Below are positions 41,587 through 49,280 of a stretch of 64,000 bases of DNA, piece by piece. The translations under genes and the position numbers were made by a program. How positions within the stretch are numbered: position 1 is the stretch's first letter; the number at the start of each line of letters is the position of its first letter. The notes below the pieces were generated by a model. That model saw nothing but the letters and a program-made list of their open reading frames with translations, was not told where the DNA came from and ran no database searches. This DNA comes from Brevibacterium sp. 'Marine' (GTDB taxonomy: Bacteria; Actinomycetota; Actinomycetes; Actinomycetales; Brevibacteriaceae): NCBI RefSeq assembly GCF_012844365.1, contig NZ_CP051626.1:3286001-3350000 (forward strand), read 5' to 3'.

Positions 41587-42126
41587 ATGTCGCAGCGGCG
41601 AAACTCCATCATCAGGGACTGGTCAGAAGCTGTTCTCACAGAAGTCGACGTCTATCGAGGTCTTCCCAACGCCAAACACGACCCAGATTTCTATGGTCGA
41701 AACCTTGCCCATAAATCACAGTGGGAGCGGGACCCATCGATTCACGTTACTCACCGCCCTCTTAAATACACCTACAAATATGCGGATGATGGCACCAGGG
41801 CCACCGATGGACAGGGAAATTTCCTCATTGCCAAGCGTGAGGAAAAGGGCGTAGACGTACTGTGCGCATTGGGTCTTGTGAGGCGCTCCCTTGAAGATGA
41901 CATTGACCTCGTCATCCTCTGCACTCAAGATACGGATCTTTCTCACGCTATCGACGAAGTACTCCACTACGGACAAGCCAGAGTGGAGACGGCTTCATGG
42001 TTCGCTAAAGACGAATACAGGCGCAGCAAGGAGATTCGACCCAGCCTTAAGGGAATTCGGATCTGGAACACTCGCATGGGGCAGCGAGAATTCTTCGGAA
42101 GCATTGATCGCACACAATATTTCTGA
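41587..42126 (+). CDS. NYN-domain (PIN-like) protein lacking the N-terminal strand
   Basis: 179 residues. The segment REEKGVDVLCALGLVRRSL, then DIDLVILCTQDTDLSHAIDE, is typical of NYN/LabA-like nuclease domains, with two of the usual acidic positions (VDV and DTD). The expected first strand with its Asp-x-x-Asn is missing: the protein begins at the position of the second structural element. GGAG lies 6 nt before ATG. GC content and codon use are clearly lower than the neighbours, suggesting transfer. It is either a truncated gene or a minimal variant. Confidence 0.7.
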   Translation: MSQRRNSIIRDWSEAVLTEVDVYRGLPNAKHDPDFYGRNLAHKSQWERDPSIHVTHRPLKYTYKYADDGTRATDGQGNFLIAKREEKGVDVLCALGLVRRSLEDDIDLVILCTQDTDLSHAIDEVLHYGQARVETASWFAKDEYRRSKEIRPSLKGIRIWNTRMGQREFFGSIDRTQYF

Positions 42127-42225
42127 GTCGGGCGACGAAGCCTTGCGTGCCGAGTCAACGCGACTGGCAAAGAGCTCCAACTGGGACGGGACAAGCCATT
42201 CTTACAGGCAATCGCTTCGGCGAGG

Positions 42226-43107
42226 TCAGGCCACCCGCTCCGGGTACGAATACGCGTTGAACTTGCCCTTGCGGTTGAAGCCGATCACACTCACGCCGAC
42301 GTCCTTGCCGTAGTCGACGGCCATCGCCGAGGGGGCGCTGACGGCGGACATCATCGGGATGCCGGCCATCGCGCACTTCTGGACGAGCTCGAACGATGCC
42401 CGCGCAGACACCTGCAGGACTGTCGACCGCAATGGCAGGCCGCGGTTGGCCATGGCCCAGCCGATGACCTTGTCAACGGCATTGTGCCGGCCGACGTCCT
42501 CACGACCGACGAGCAGTTCGGGTTCTGCGTTCGGATCGTCTCCGACGGCGAAGAGCGCAGCGGCATGGACTCCGCCGGTCTTGTCGAAGATCTCCTGCGT
42601 CTGCCGCAGTCGATCGGGCAGCTCACCGATCCGAGCCGCGGAGAGCAGCCGAGGGAACTCGTATTCTCCTTGGTCCTCGACATGAAAGGCAGCGGGGATG
42701 AGAGGGAACGCGGAGGTCTTCGTCACGGCATCGGCGGCCGCGGTTCCGCAGATTCCGCACGACGATGAGGTGTAGACGTTGCGGGCCGGCGCCGTCTCGG
42801 GATTCCAGATCCCAGGAGCCAGGCGCACCTGGGCCACGTTGTAGTTCCGGCTGCCGTCGGGGGCGAGTCCGGCGGAGAAGTTGACCTCTTCGATATCGTC
42901 CATCGAGGTCACGACCGCCTCGGACAGCAGGTAGCCGGCGATGAGTTCCACGTCGTGCCCGGCGGTGCGCATGGTCACGGTGTACTGCTCACCGTTGAGT
43001 TGGATCTCCAGCGGCTCCTCCCCAGCCAGGGAATCCGGGCCGGCCGAGATCTCACCGGTGGCATCGAACTTATAGACCCGGGCTCGCACGGCCTTGCGCA
43101 TCGGCAT
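42226..43107 (-). CDS. fdhD: Formate dehydrogenase accessory sulfurtransferase FdhD
   Basis: 293 residues. EEPLEIQLNGEQYTVTMRT, the conserved Cys pair in SSSCGICGTAAADAV, GREDVGRHNAVDKVIGWA and the end VIGFNRKGKFNAYSYPER. FdhD transfers sulfur from IscS to the molybdenum cofactor of formate dehydrogenase (established). No formate dehydrogenase lies in the window; its partner may be elsewhere. Followed upstream by mog, fitting a cofactor module. Confidence 0.93.
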   Translation of the reverse strand: MPMRKAVRARVYKFDATGEISAGPDSLAGEEPLEIQLNGEQYTVTMRTAGHDVELIAGYLLSEAVVTSMDDIEEVNFSAGLAPDGSRNYNVAQVRLAPGIWNPETAPARNVYTSSSCGICGTAAADAVTKTSAFPLIPAAFHVEDQGEYEFPRLLSAARIGELPDRLRQTQEIFDKTGGVHAAALFAVGDDPNAEPELLVGREDVGRHNAVDKVIGWAMANRGLPLRSTVLQVSARASFELVQKCAMAGIPMMSAVSAPSAMAVDYGKDVGVSVIGFNRKGKFNAYSYPERVA

Positions 43108-43122
43108 GTTCGCGTTCCTCTC

Positions 43123-43656
43123 TCAGACCCGCGGACCGTGGTCGGTGGTGTCCTCGACGGAGGTCTGAATGTGTTCGAGGAGGTCGTCGATGACGGTGAT
43201 TCCGTCCTTGACCCCGCCCTTCGAACCGGGGAAGTTGATGACGAAGCTGCGTCCCCGCACTCCCGCGACTCCGCGGCTCATCACCGCCGAGGATGTTGAT
43301 TCGAGACCCTTGCGCCACATCGCATAGATGAGGCCCGGGGACTGGCGTTCGAGGAGTTCGGCAGTGAACTCCGGAGTGCGATCGTCGGGAGCGAGCCCGG
43401 TACCGCCGCTGGTGACGATGATGCGAGGACGGTCGGCTTCCGGAGTGTCGACGAGGAGTTGCTTGAGTGCGTCACCGACGGGTTCGCCGTCGCGGACGAC
43501 GATGGCATCGGGCGTCTCATAACCGCGGCCGCGCAGCCAATCGACGAGGATCGGACCCGTCGTGTCCGCGGCCTCTCCCCTGGCCGCCGAGGTGGAGGCG
43601 ATGATGACCGCAGCCTTGCGTCCCGCTCCGAGGAGTTCACCGTTCTCTTCGCTCAC
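43123..43656 (-). CDS. mog: Molybdenum cofactor biosynthesis protein (MogA/MoaB family)
   Basis: 177 residues. AAVIIASTSAARGEAADTTG at the N-terminus, IIVTSGGTGLAPDDRTPEFT (substrate loop), and VRGRSFVINFPGSKGGVKDG. This family adenylates molybdopterin before Mo insertion. It is 15 nt upstream of fdhD in the same direction, and would also serve the molybdopterin oxidoreductase at 24934. Confidence 0.9.
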   Translation of the reverse strand: MSEENGELLGAGRKAAVIIASTSAARGEAADTTGPILVDWLRGRGYETPDAIVVRDGEPVGDALKQLLVDTPEADRPRIIVTSGGTGLAPDDRTPEFTAELLERQSPGLIYAMWRKGLESTSSAVMSRGVAGVRGRSFVINFPGSKGGVKDGITVIDDLLEHIQTSVEDTTDHGPRV

Positions 43657-43890
43657 CTATTTGCCCTCTTCCCAGTTCAATTCCAATTGCGCCCGTGGGC
43701 AGCACATCCGGTACGTGCGCCTGCTCGCGGTCTCTGCGCTCACCCGCGAGGCACAGTCTTTGCCTCTATTGTCCCACTCCGGTCAGGGATGGCCAGCGCA
43801 ATGACCACACTCGGACTGAAGGTATTCAGCGTCTTGCCATGTTCGGCACATACCGTGTGATTGCACTTTCAACCAATCTTGGAGATCACC

Positions 43891-44370
43891 GTGTACGCAA
43901 CGACCGGACTGCCGACCTCTGCCCGCGACATCATCACCCTCATCGCCCGGATCGGCCTCGGCGCGATCTTCATCGCCCACGGGTGGCAGAAGTTCAATGA
44001 GTGGACCATCGCCGGGACCAGCGATTCGTTTGCGCAGATGGGAGTGCCGATGGCCGATATTGCGGCCCCGGTTGCCACGTTCATCGAACTCATCGGCGGA
44101 GCGCTGCTCATCCTCGGCGCGCTCACTCCTCTCGTCGGATTCCTGCTGGCAGCAGACGTCATCGGCGCCCTGATCATCGTCCATCTCACTCCCACCCCGT
44201 TCGTCGATCAGGGAGGCTGGGAGCTCGTTGCGGCGCTGGCCGCCGGCGCTCTGCTGATCGCCGCCGCAGGTCCCGGCCGTCTGAGCGTCGACCGCGTCCT
44301 CTTCGCCGGCAAGGCAGGCAAGGGGCGCAAGCGCTCGAGCGCCTCTCGTGCCGTGGCCGCTGACGCCTGA
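43891..44370 (+). CDS. DoxX-family membrane protein
   Basis: 159 residues, four hydrophobic helices: IARIGLGAIFIAHGWQKF, APVATFIELIGGALLILGA, LLAADVIGALIIVHL, ELVAALAAGALLIAAAG. GWQKF and ELIGG are typical of DoxX. Start GTG 43891 has GGAG 8 nt upstream. Role is often tied to redox stress in actinobacteria, but is not defined here. Confidence 0.83.
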   Translation: MYATTGLPTSARDIITLIARIGLGAIFIAHGWQKFNEWTIAGTSDSFAQMGVPMADIAAPVATFIELIGGALLILGALTPLVGFLLAADVIGALIIVHLTPTPFVDQGGWELVAALAAGALLIAAAGPGRLSVDRVLFAGKAGKGRKRSSASRAVAADA

Positions 44371-44399
44371 GCCGCTGGCCGGAAGTTTCTCACCTCGGC

Positions 44400-44463
44400 C
44401 AAACGGTGGTCACGTTCGGACACTTTCCTCCACCGGCAAGCGTCCGAATGTGGCCACCGTTTG
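44400..44463. repeat. Long inverted repeat, 22-nt arms
   Basis: Arms at 44400-44421 and 44442-44463, loop of 20 nt. Only two positions differ and both would pair as G-U in the rightward RNA, so the predicted stem is continuous. It lies 30 nt after the DoxX stop and 115 nt before the MarR gene. No U-tract. Terminator or mobile REP-like element. Confidence 0.8.
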
Positions 44464-44577
44464 CATTCCAGGCCGCACAGGCGTGCGCGCCTCATCACAC
44501 GCACACAGGTAATGTGAGGACGAAGCGCGTCGACAACTACGTCAGCAGCCCATGCGCAGTGAAGAGAAGGAGTCACG

Positions 44578-45024
44578 ATGGACGACCTCGACCTGAGCAC
44601 GCTCATCTGGCTGCGCATGGCTCGCTTCGTCCAGAACAGCAACCAGCTCTCGAACCAGCACCTGCGCCAATTCGGGCTCACCGTCGCTCAGTTCGAAGCC
44701 CTTGCCCATATCCGGAATTTCGAACCCATCACCCAGTCCGAACTCGCCGCAGGACTGACCGTCAGCGGCGGCGGGATCTCCCGCATGCTCGTCCGCCTCG
44801 AGTCCGAGGGCCTGATCTCCCGCGAACAGGACTGGAAGACCAAACACATCTCGCTGACACCCAAGGGCCGCGACCTCCTCGAGCGCGCGTTCCCCTCCCA
44901 GCTTCAGCAGCAGTCATCTCTGTTCAACGATGCTCTCACCGAAGGCGAGAAGGTGCAGCTGCACGCGCTCATGAAGAAGCTCTACGACGCCAGTCGGAAG
45001 CGCGGTGAGAATCCGCGGGAATAA
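44578..45024 (+). CDS. MarR-family transcriptional regulator
   Basis: 148 residues: LRQFGLTVAQFEALAHI, TQSELAAGLTVSGGGISRML (recognition region), EGLISREQDWKTKHISLTP wing. It is immediately upstream of and co-directional with the LLM oxidoreductase gene (62 nt), suggesting it controls that operon. ATG preceded by GAAGGAG. Confidence 0.86.
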   Translation: MDDLDLSTLIWLRMARFVQNSNQLSNQHLRQFGLTVAQFEALAHIRNFEPITQSELAAGLTVSGGGISRMLVRLESEGLISREQDWKTKHISLTPKGRDLLERAFPSQLQQQSSLFNDALTEGEKVQLHALMKKLYDASRKRGENPRE

Positions 45025-45086
45025 TCCCAAGGTGGTCTCAGTTGACATGGCAAATGACATTTCCGTCGCCGTCACGAGGAGACACC

Positions 45087-46334
45087 TTGAGCGAGTCCGC
45101 GCACCTGAACACCACCCCGCACCGCCCCTCCGGAACGGCTGATTCCCAGCCGTCACCGCACCCGAACTATATGCACGAATTCGGTCTCGACCGGGGTCAG
45201 GGACTGCAGTTCGGGGTCTACAGCCTCGGCGATCATCTGCCTGATCCGCACGACGGATCACGTGTCGACGCAGGCCAGCGCATCCACGAGTTCATCGGCT
45301 ATGCCCAAGCCGCCGAGGCAGCAGGACTCGACTTCGTCAGCCTCGGCGAGAGCCATCAGGAGTTCTTCGCCTCGCAGGCCCATGCCGTCATCCTCGGCGC
45401 CATCGCCCAAGCCACGGACACCATCCGGATCGGCAGCTCCTCGACGATCCTGTCGACCTCGGATCCGGTCCGCGTGTTCGAGAACTTCGCAACGATCGAC
45501 CTCATCTCCGGCGGCCGCGCCGAACTCGTCGCCGGTCGCGCCTCCCGGGTCGGCCTGTTCGAACTCCTCGGCTACGATCTGCGCGACTACGAAGAGCTGT
45601 ATGAGGAGAAGCTCGATCTGCTGCTGACAATCAACCGCGAGCAGCAGGTGACCTGGTCGGGTCAGTTCCGGGCACCGCTCAACGACGCCGAGGTCCTCCC
45701 CCGCCCCACCGGGCAGGCGCTGCGCATCTGGCGCGCCGTCGGCGGGGCACCGGCGAGCGCGGTGAAGGCGGGACTGGCCGGGGTTCCCATGGTCATGGCC
45801 CACCTCGGCGGGACCACCTCGGTGTTCAAGGGCACCGTCGATGCCTACCGTCGCGCGGCCGCTCATGCCGGATTCGATCCGGCGACCCTGCCGATCGCCA
45901 CGGCCGGTTTCTTCCACGCGGCGGAGACTTCGCAGGAGGCGCTGCGGACGATGTATCCGCACATCAACGAGGGGATGAAGCGCACGAACGGACAGGGCAT
46001 GCCCAAGCAGCACTTCGCGCAGAGCGTCGACCCGGCATCCATCGCGAACATCGGCAGCCCGCAGCAGATCATCGAGAAGATCCTCCACCAGCATGAGGTC
46101 TTCGGTCATCAGCGCTACCTCGCACAGGTCGACTTCGGCGGGATGGCGTATGCGGACGTGATGAACCAGATCGAGATCATCGGTACCGAGATCCTCCCCG
46201 CCGTGAAGAAGTACACCGCTGCCGCGCCCGCGGTTTCGGAGGCTGAATCCACCGGATCCGCGTTCGGCACTGTCGGCTCCGCATCCGACTCCGCCGGCTC
46301 CGCTTTCGACTCCGCCGAGGAGGCCCTGTCATGA
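45087..46334 (+). CDS. Luciferase-like (LLM class) flavin-dependent oxidoreductase
   Basis: 415 residues of the bacterial luciferase superfamily: GLQFGVYSLGDHLPDP, AEAAGLDFVSLGESHQEFF, RIGSSSTILSTSDPVRVFEN, GGRAELVAGRASRVGLFELL. Start TTG 45087 is chosen because GAGGAG is 6 nt upstream; ATG at 45171 would remove a poorly conserved leader. The last ~35 residues are Ser/Ala-rich. It overlaps the FMN reductase gene by 4 nt, giving a two-component monooxygenase. Confidence 0.85.
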   Translation: MSESAHLNTTPHRPSGTADSQPSPHPNYMHEFGLDRGQGLQFGVYSLGDHLPDPHDGSRVDAGQRIHEFIGYAQAAEAAGLDFVSLGESHQEFFASQAHAVILGAIAQATDTIRIGSSSTILSTSDPVRVFENFATIDLISGGRAELVAGRASRVGLFELLGYDLRDYEELYEEKLDLLLTINREQQVTWSGQFRAPLNDAEVLPRPTGQALRIWRAVGGAPASAVKAGLAGVPMVMAHLGGTTSVFKGTVDAYRRAAAHAGFDPATLPIATAGFFHAAETSQEALRTMYPHINEGMKRTNGQGMPKQHFAQSVDPASIANIGSPQQIIEKILHQHEVFGHQRYLAQVDFGGMAYADVMNQIEIIGTEILPAVKKYTAAAPAVSEAESTGSAFGTVGSASDSAGSAFDSAEEALS

Positions 46335-46897
46335 AGCTGGTTCTGCTGTCCGGGTCGAACGTCGGAACGAAGACCCGGACCGTGATCGATCACCTCGCCG
46401 AGGCGGTCGCCGCCTACGACCCCACCATCGAGGTGAGCGTCATCGACCTCGCCGAGGCGGACATGATCTTCGCCGACGGGCGGCACTTCACCGAGTACAC
46501 CGGTGACACCGGACGGGTGGCCAGGGAGCTCATGGCCGCTGATGCGATGATCATCGGCACCCCGATCTTCCAGGCGTCGATCCCGGCGGCACTGAAGAAC
46601 GTCTTCGATCTGCTGCCGACGAGCGCCTTCCTCGACAAGGTCGTCGGCGTCATCGCCACGGCGGGGTCGTCGAAGCACTATCTCATTCCGGCCCAGCACC
46701 TGCTGCCGATCCTCAGCTACATGAAGGCGCAGGTCGTCCAGCCGTACGTGTTCATCGAGGAGAGCGACCTGCACCGCGGCGAGATCGTCAGCCATGACGT
46801 CCTGCAGCGCCTCGACCGCCTCGTCGAGGACACGATCGTGCTCACCCGCACTTTTGCCTCGATTCGGGAGGAGCGGGACGCCGCCTACGGGTTCTGA
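46331..46897 (+). CDS. NAD(P)H-dependent FMN reductase
   Basis: 188 residues, flavodoxin-like NADPH-dependent FMN reductase: LVLLSGSNVGTKTRTVIDHL, MIIGTPIFQASIPAALKNVF, VVGVIATAGSSKHYLIPAQH. Matches the SsuE/MsuE group that supplies FMNH2 to LLM monooxygenases. Coupled by ATGA to the upstream oxidoreductase. The pair may act on a sulfonate or similar compound (inference). Confidence 0.87.
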   Translation: MKLVLLSGSNVGTKTRTVIDHLAEAVAAYDPTIEVSVIDLAEADMIFADGRHFTEYTGDTGRVARELMAADAMIIGTPIFQASIPAALKNVFDLLPTSAFLDKVVGVIATAGSSKHYLIPAQHLLPILSYMKAQVVQPYVFIEESDLHRGEIVSHDVLQRLDRLVEDTIVLTRTFASIREERDAAYGF

Positions 46898-46964
46898 TTA
46901 CGGGCGCTGACGCGGCAGCATCCCTGCACTTTCACACTCGTTCGGCAGAGACACGAATCATGTG

Positions 46965-46984
46965 ATGATGTAGAATTACATCAT
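46965..46984. promoter_or_regulatory. Promoter-operator of the VapBC pair
   Basis: Perfect 8-bp arms ATGATGTA-GAAT-TACATCAT contain the -10 TAGAAT (46971-46976) and reach the ATG at 46983, which is 6 nt from the -10. An antitoxin bound here would repress its own leaderless transcript. Confidence 0.65.
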
Positions 46985-47240
46985 GCAACGCACTCAGATT
47001 TCATTGACCGTCGAAGCCCGCAGGCTGCTCGATAACGAAGCGTTACGGACGGGCCGATCGATTTCTGCGTTGATTCGAGATGCCGTTGAAAATACATATG
47101 GTGCGGGTCGAAGCACCGACGACGATTACAGCGCCATCGAAGAGGCTTTTGGCGCGTGGATCGATCGACAAGAGGACGGGGAAGCCTACGTCGAAAGCCT
47201 ACGCTCCGGAGACAGGTTCAACCGAGCGCTGACGCAATGA
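46983..47240 (+). CDS. vapB: VapB-type antitoxin (ribbon-helix-helix)
   Basis: 85 residues. An N-terminal strand QRTQISLTVEARRLLDNEA and helix GRSISALIRDAVENTYG form a ribbon-helix-helix DNA-binding unit; the acidic C-terminus (SAIEEAFGAWIDRQEDGE) would wrap the toxin. Overlaps the toxin gene by ATGA. A palindrome covers its own promoter. Confidence 0.85.
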   Translation: MQRTQISLTVEARRLLDNEALRTGRSISALIRDAVENTYGAGRSTDDDYSAIEEAFGAWIDRQEDGEAYVESLRSGDRFNRALTQ

Positions 47241-47611
47241 CTGTCGTCGATACATCCGTCCTCATCGATGTCCTCCGTGGACGCGAGGCGGCGAAAGCTG
47301 CGCTCTTCGCAGCACGCGCGGACGGCCCTCTGCATGCCAGCGAAATGAGTCGCCTCGAAGTGCTCGCTGGAATGCGAACAGGGGAAGAAAACCCAACTCG
47401 CAGCCTGTTGTCCGTTCTCACCTGGCACCCGGTCGACGAGTCGATCTCGGAGCTCGCGGGCGAGCTGGGCAGAGCCTGGCTGCCCGGCACTCGCGGTATC
47501 GATTCAGCCGATTTGGCTATCGCAGCGACCGCAGTATCTCTGAGCACAACTCCCCTGACGCTCAACGTCAAGCACTTCCCCATGTTCCCTGGCTTGAGCG
47601 CTCCGTATTAG
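47237..47611 (+). CDS. vapC: VapC-type PIN-domain toxin
   Basis: 124 residues, PIN ribonuclease: VVDTSVLIDVLRGRE (first Asp), SRLEVLAGMR (Glu), and GIDSADLAIAATAV (paired Asp). VapC toxins cleave tRNA or rRNA (established). ATG 47237 overlaps vapB. All acidic residues expected for activity are present. Confidence 0.87.
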   Translation: MTVVDTSVLIDVLRGREAAKAALFAARADGPLHASEMSRLEVLAGMRTGEENPTRSLLSVLTWHPVDESISELAGELGRAWLPGTRGIDSADLAIAATAVSLSTTPLTLNVKHFPMFPGLSAPY

Positions 47612-47953
47612 CCCGGCGCACAACCGGCCAATCCACTTTCGGCAGCTGCTCGATCCAGCGAATCGATACACCCTGCTCTGAATTTCACAGCGAGGAAAGT
47701 GGTCATTTCAGAGGAACCTATACAGAACCAGAACGTGCGCTCCGACGAAAGGCTCGCGCCCACCAACGCGCACCCCAATTTGGCCGACGACGCGCTCGAG
47801 CCGCACCAGCGCCCGGCAAATCCGGTGCCCCAGATCACCCGATTTGCCGGGCCAGGCGGGCCTGGATAACCTGAAAGCGGAAGGAACCAGTCGGGACGAC
47901 CCGGCTGAGTGAGATTCACAATGAGGACGGCCTCAGAGACAGGAAGACCTTTC
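47612..47953. other. Gene-free interval with hairpins before the antiporter gene
   Basis: 342 nt without a credible gene. It contains a 10-bp perfect inverted repeat CCGGCAAATC / GATTTGCCGG (47813-47850, loop 18) and, directly after, CCAGGC-GG-GCCTGG (47852-47865). These lie about 90-140 nt before the antiporter ATG and could be a terminator for vapC or a structured leader. Confidence 0.55.
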
Positions 47954-49216
47954 ATGACCGCCGCCCTCCGTTCAATCATCACGCCGACCGCAATCCTGCG
48001 ACTCGTCCTCGGTTGGGGCGTCTTCATCGCCCTGCAGTTCATGGGCTCTCTGCTTGCCCCGCCGGTCCCCCTGCCGCTTCTCGTGACCGCGCTCATCGTC
48101 ATCATCGCGGTCATCCTCATCTGCGCCTTCGGCGTCGTCACCGAGGCCGAGCACTTAGCGAACCGCCTCGGCGATCCCTACGGTTCGCTCGTGCTGACGA
48201 TCTCGATCTGCCTCATCGAGGTCATCCTCATCGCCGCGGTGCTGCTGGGCCCGGGCGATCACGCGACGATCGCCCGTGATTCGGTGATGGCGGTGTCGAT
48301 GATCATCCTCGGCGCGGTCGTCGGCCTGTGTCTGCTCGTCGGCGGGCTGCGGCACGGGGCGCTCACCCACAATCGCACCGGCGTCTCGAACTACCTCGTC
48401 ATGATCGTCGTGTTCGCCGCCCTCGCTTTCGCCGTGCCCGCCCTCATCGGCACCCCCGATGGCGCCTACGAGATCTGGCAGGAGATCCCGATCATCGTGG
48501 TCACCGTCGGCGCCTACGCCTTCTTCCTCTACCGACAGATGGGACCGCAGGCCCACGAGTTCACCGAGGCGGCCCCCGTCGGTGTCGCCACGGCGGGCGC
48601 CTCATCGTCTACGGAAACGACATGCCCCTCCCTCACCGAGGCGGCCGACCAGGCCGAATTGCGCCGTCCCCAGGAAGCCGGCCAGTCCGAATCACGCCGC
48701 CCGGAGGCGGCCGACCTGGCTGGCGACGAATCACAAGGAATCGTCGCGATCATCTCGACCCACCGTGTGGAGATCGCCGTTCGGCTGACCCTCCTCGTCG
48801 CCACGGTGCTGCCGATCGTGCTGCTCTCCCATGACATGGCCTCGTTGCTCGACGACGGTCTGGGCCGCCTCGGCGCTCCTGTTGCTTTGTCCGGGGTGGT
48901 CATTGCGATGATCGTGTTCCTGCCCGAGACGCTGACGTCTCTGCGCGCGGCGTGGAACGGGGAGATCCAGCGCGTGAGCAACCTCTGCCATGGAGCACAG
49001 GTCTCCACGGTGGGGCTGACGATTCCGACGGTTCTGGTCATCGGCATGCTCACCGATCAGCCGATCGTGCTCGCCGAGTCACCGATCAACCTGGCGCTGC
49101 TGGCGATCACCCTGCTGGTCTCGATCATTGCGTTCGCGGGCAGACGCGTCACGGCCGTCCATGGAATCGCGCTGCTCGTCGTCTTCGCGGTATTCGGACT
49201 CGCCCTGTTCGCATGA
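47954..49216 (+). CDS. ChaA-like Ca2+(Na+)/H+ antiporter
   Basis: 420 residues with two repeats of a cation-exchanger fold: first EAEHLANRLGDPYGSLVL followed by SICLIEVILIAAVL, second IAMIVFLPETLTSLRAAWNG with LCHGAQVSTVGLTIPTVLV. The acidic residues in both alpha repeats (Glu in CLIEV; Glu in LPETL) are present. A ~90-residue Ala/Glu/Arg cytosolic loop with repetitive TEAADQAELRRP-type units separates the halves. ATG 47954 is preferred over the longer frame (AGGAAG upstream). Confidence 0.85.
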   Translation: MTAALRSIITPTAILRLVLGWGVFIALQFMGSLLAPPVPLPLLVTALIVIIAVILICAFGVVTEAEHLANRLGDPYGSLVLTISICLIEVILIAAVLLGPGDHATIARDSVMAVSMIILGAVVGLCLLVGGLRHGALTHNRTGVSNYLVMIVVFAALAFAVPALIGTPDGAYEIWQEIPIIVVTVGAYAFFLYRQMGPQAHEFTEAAPVGVATAGASSSTETTCPSLTEAADQAELRRPQEAGQSESRRPEAADLAGDESQGIVAIISTHRVEIAVRLTLLVATVLPIVLLSHDMASLLDDGLGRLGAPVALSGVVIAMIVFLPETLTSLRAAWNGEIQRVSNLCHGAQVSTVGLTIPTVLVIGMLTDQPIVLAESPINLALLAITLLVSIIAFAGRRVTAVHGIALLVVFAVFGLALFA

Positions 49217-49280
49217 GGCGGCTCAGTCGGGCGTGCCGACGAACACCCCAGTCCTGTCGGCACGCCTGAGACCGTCCGGG

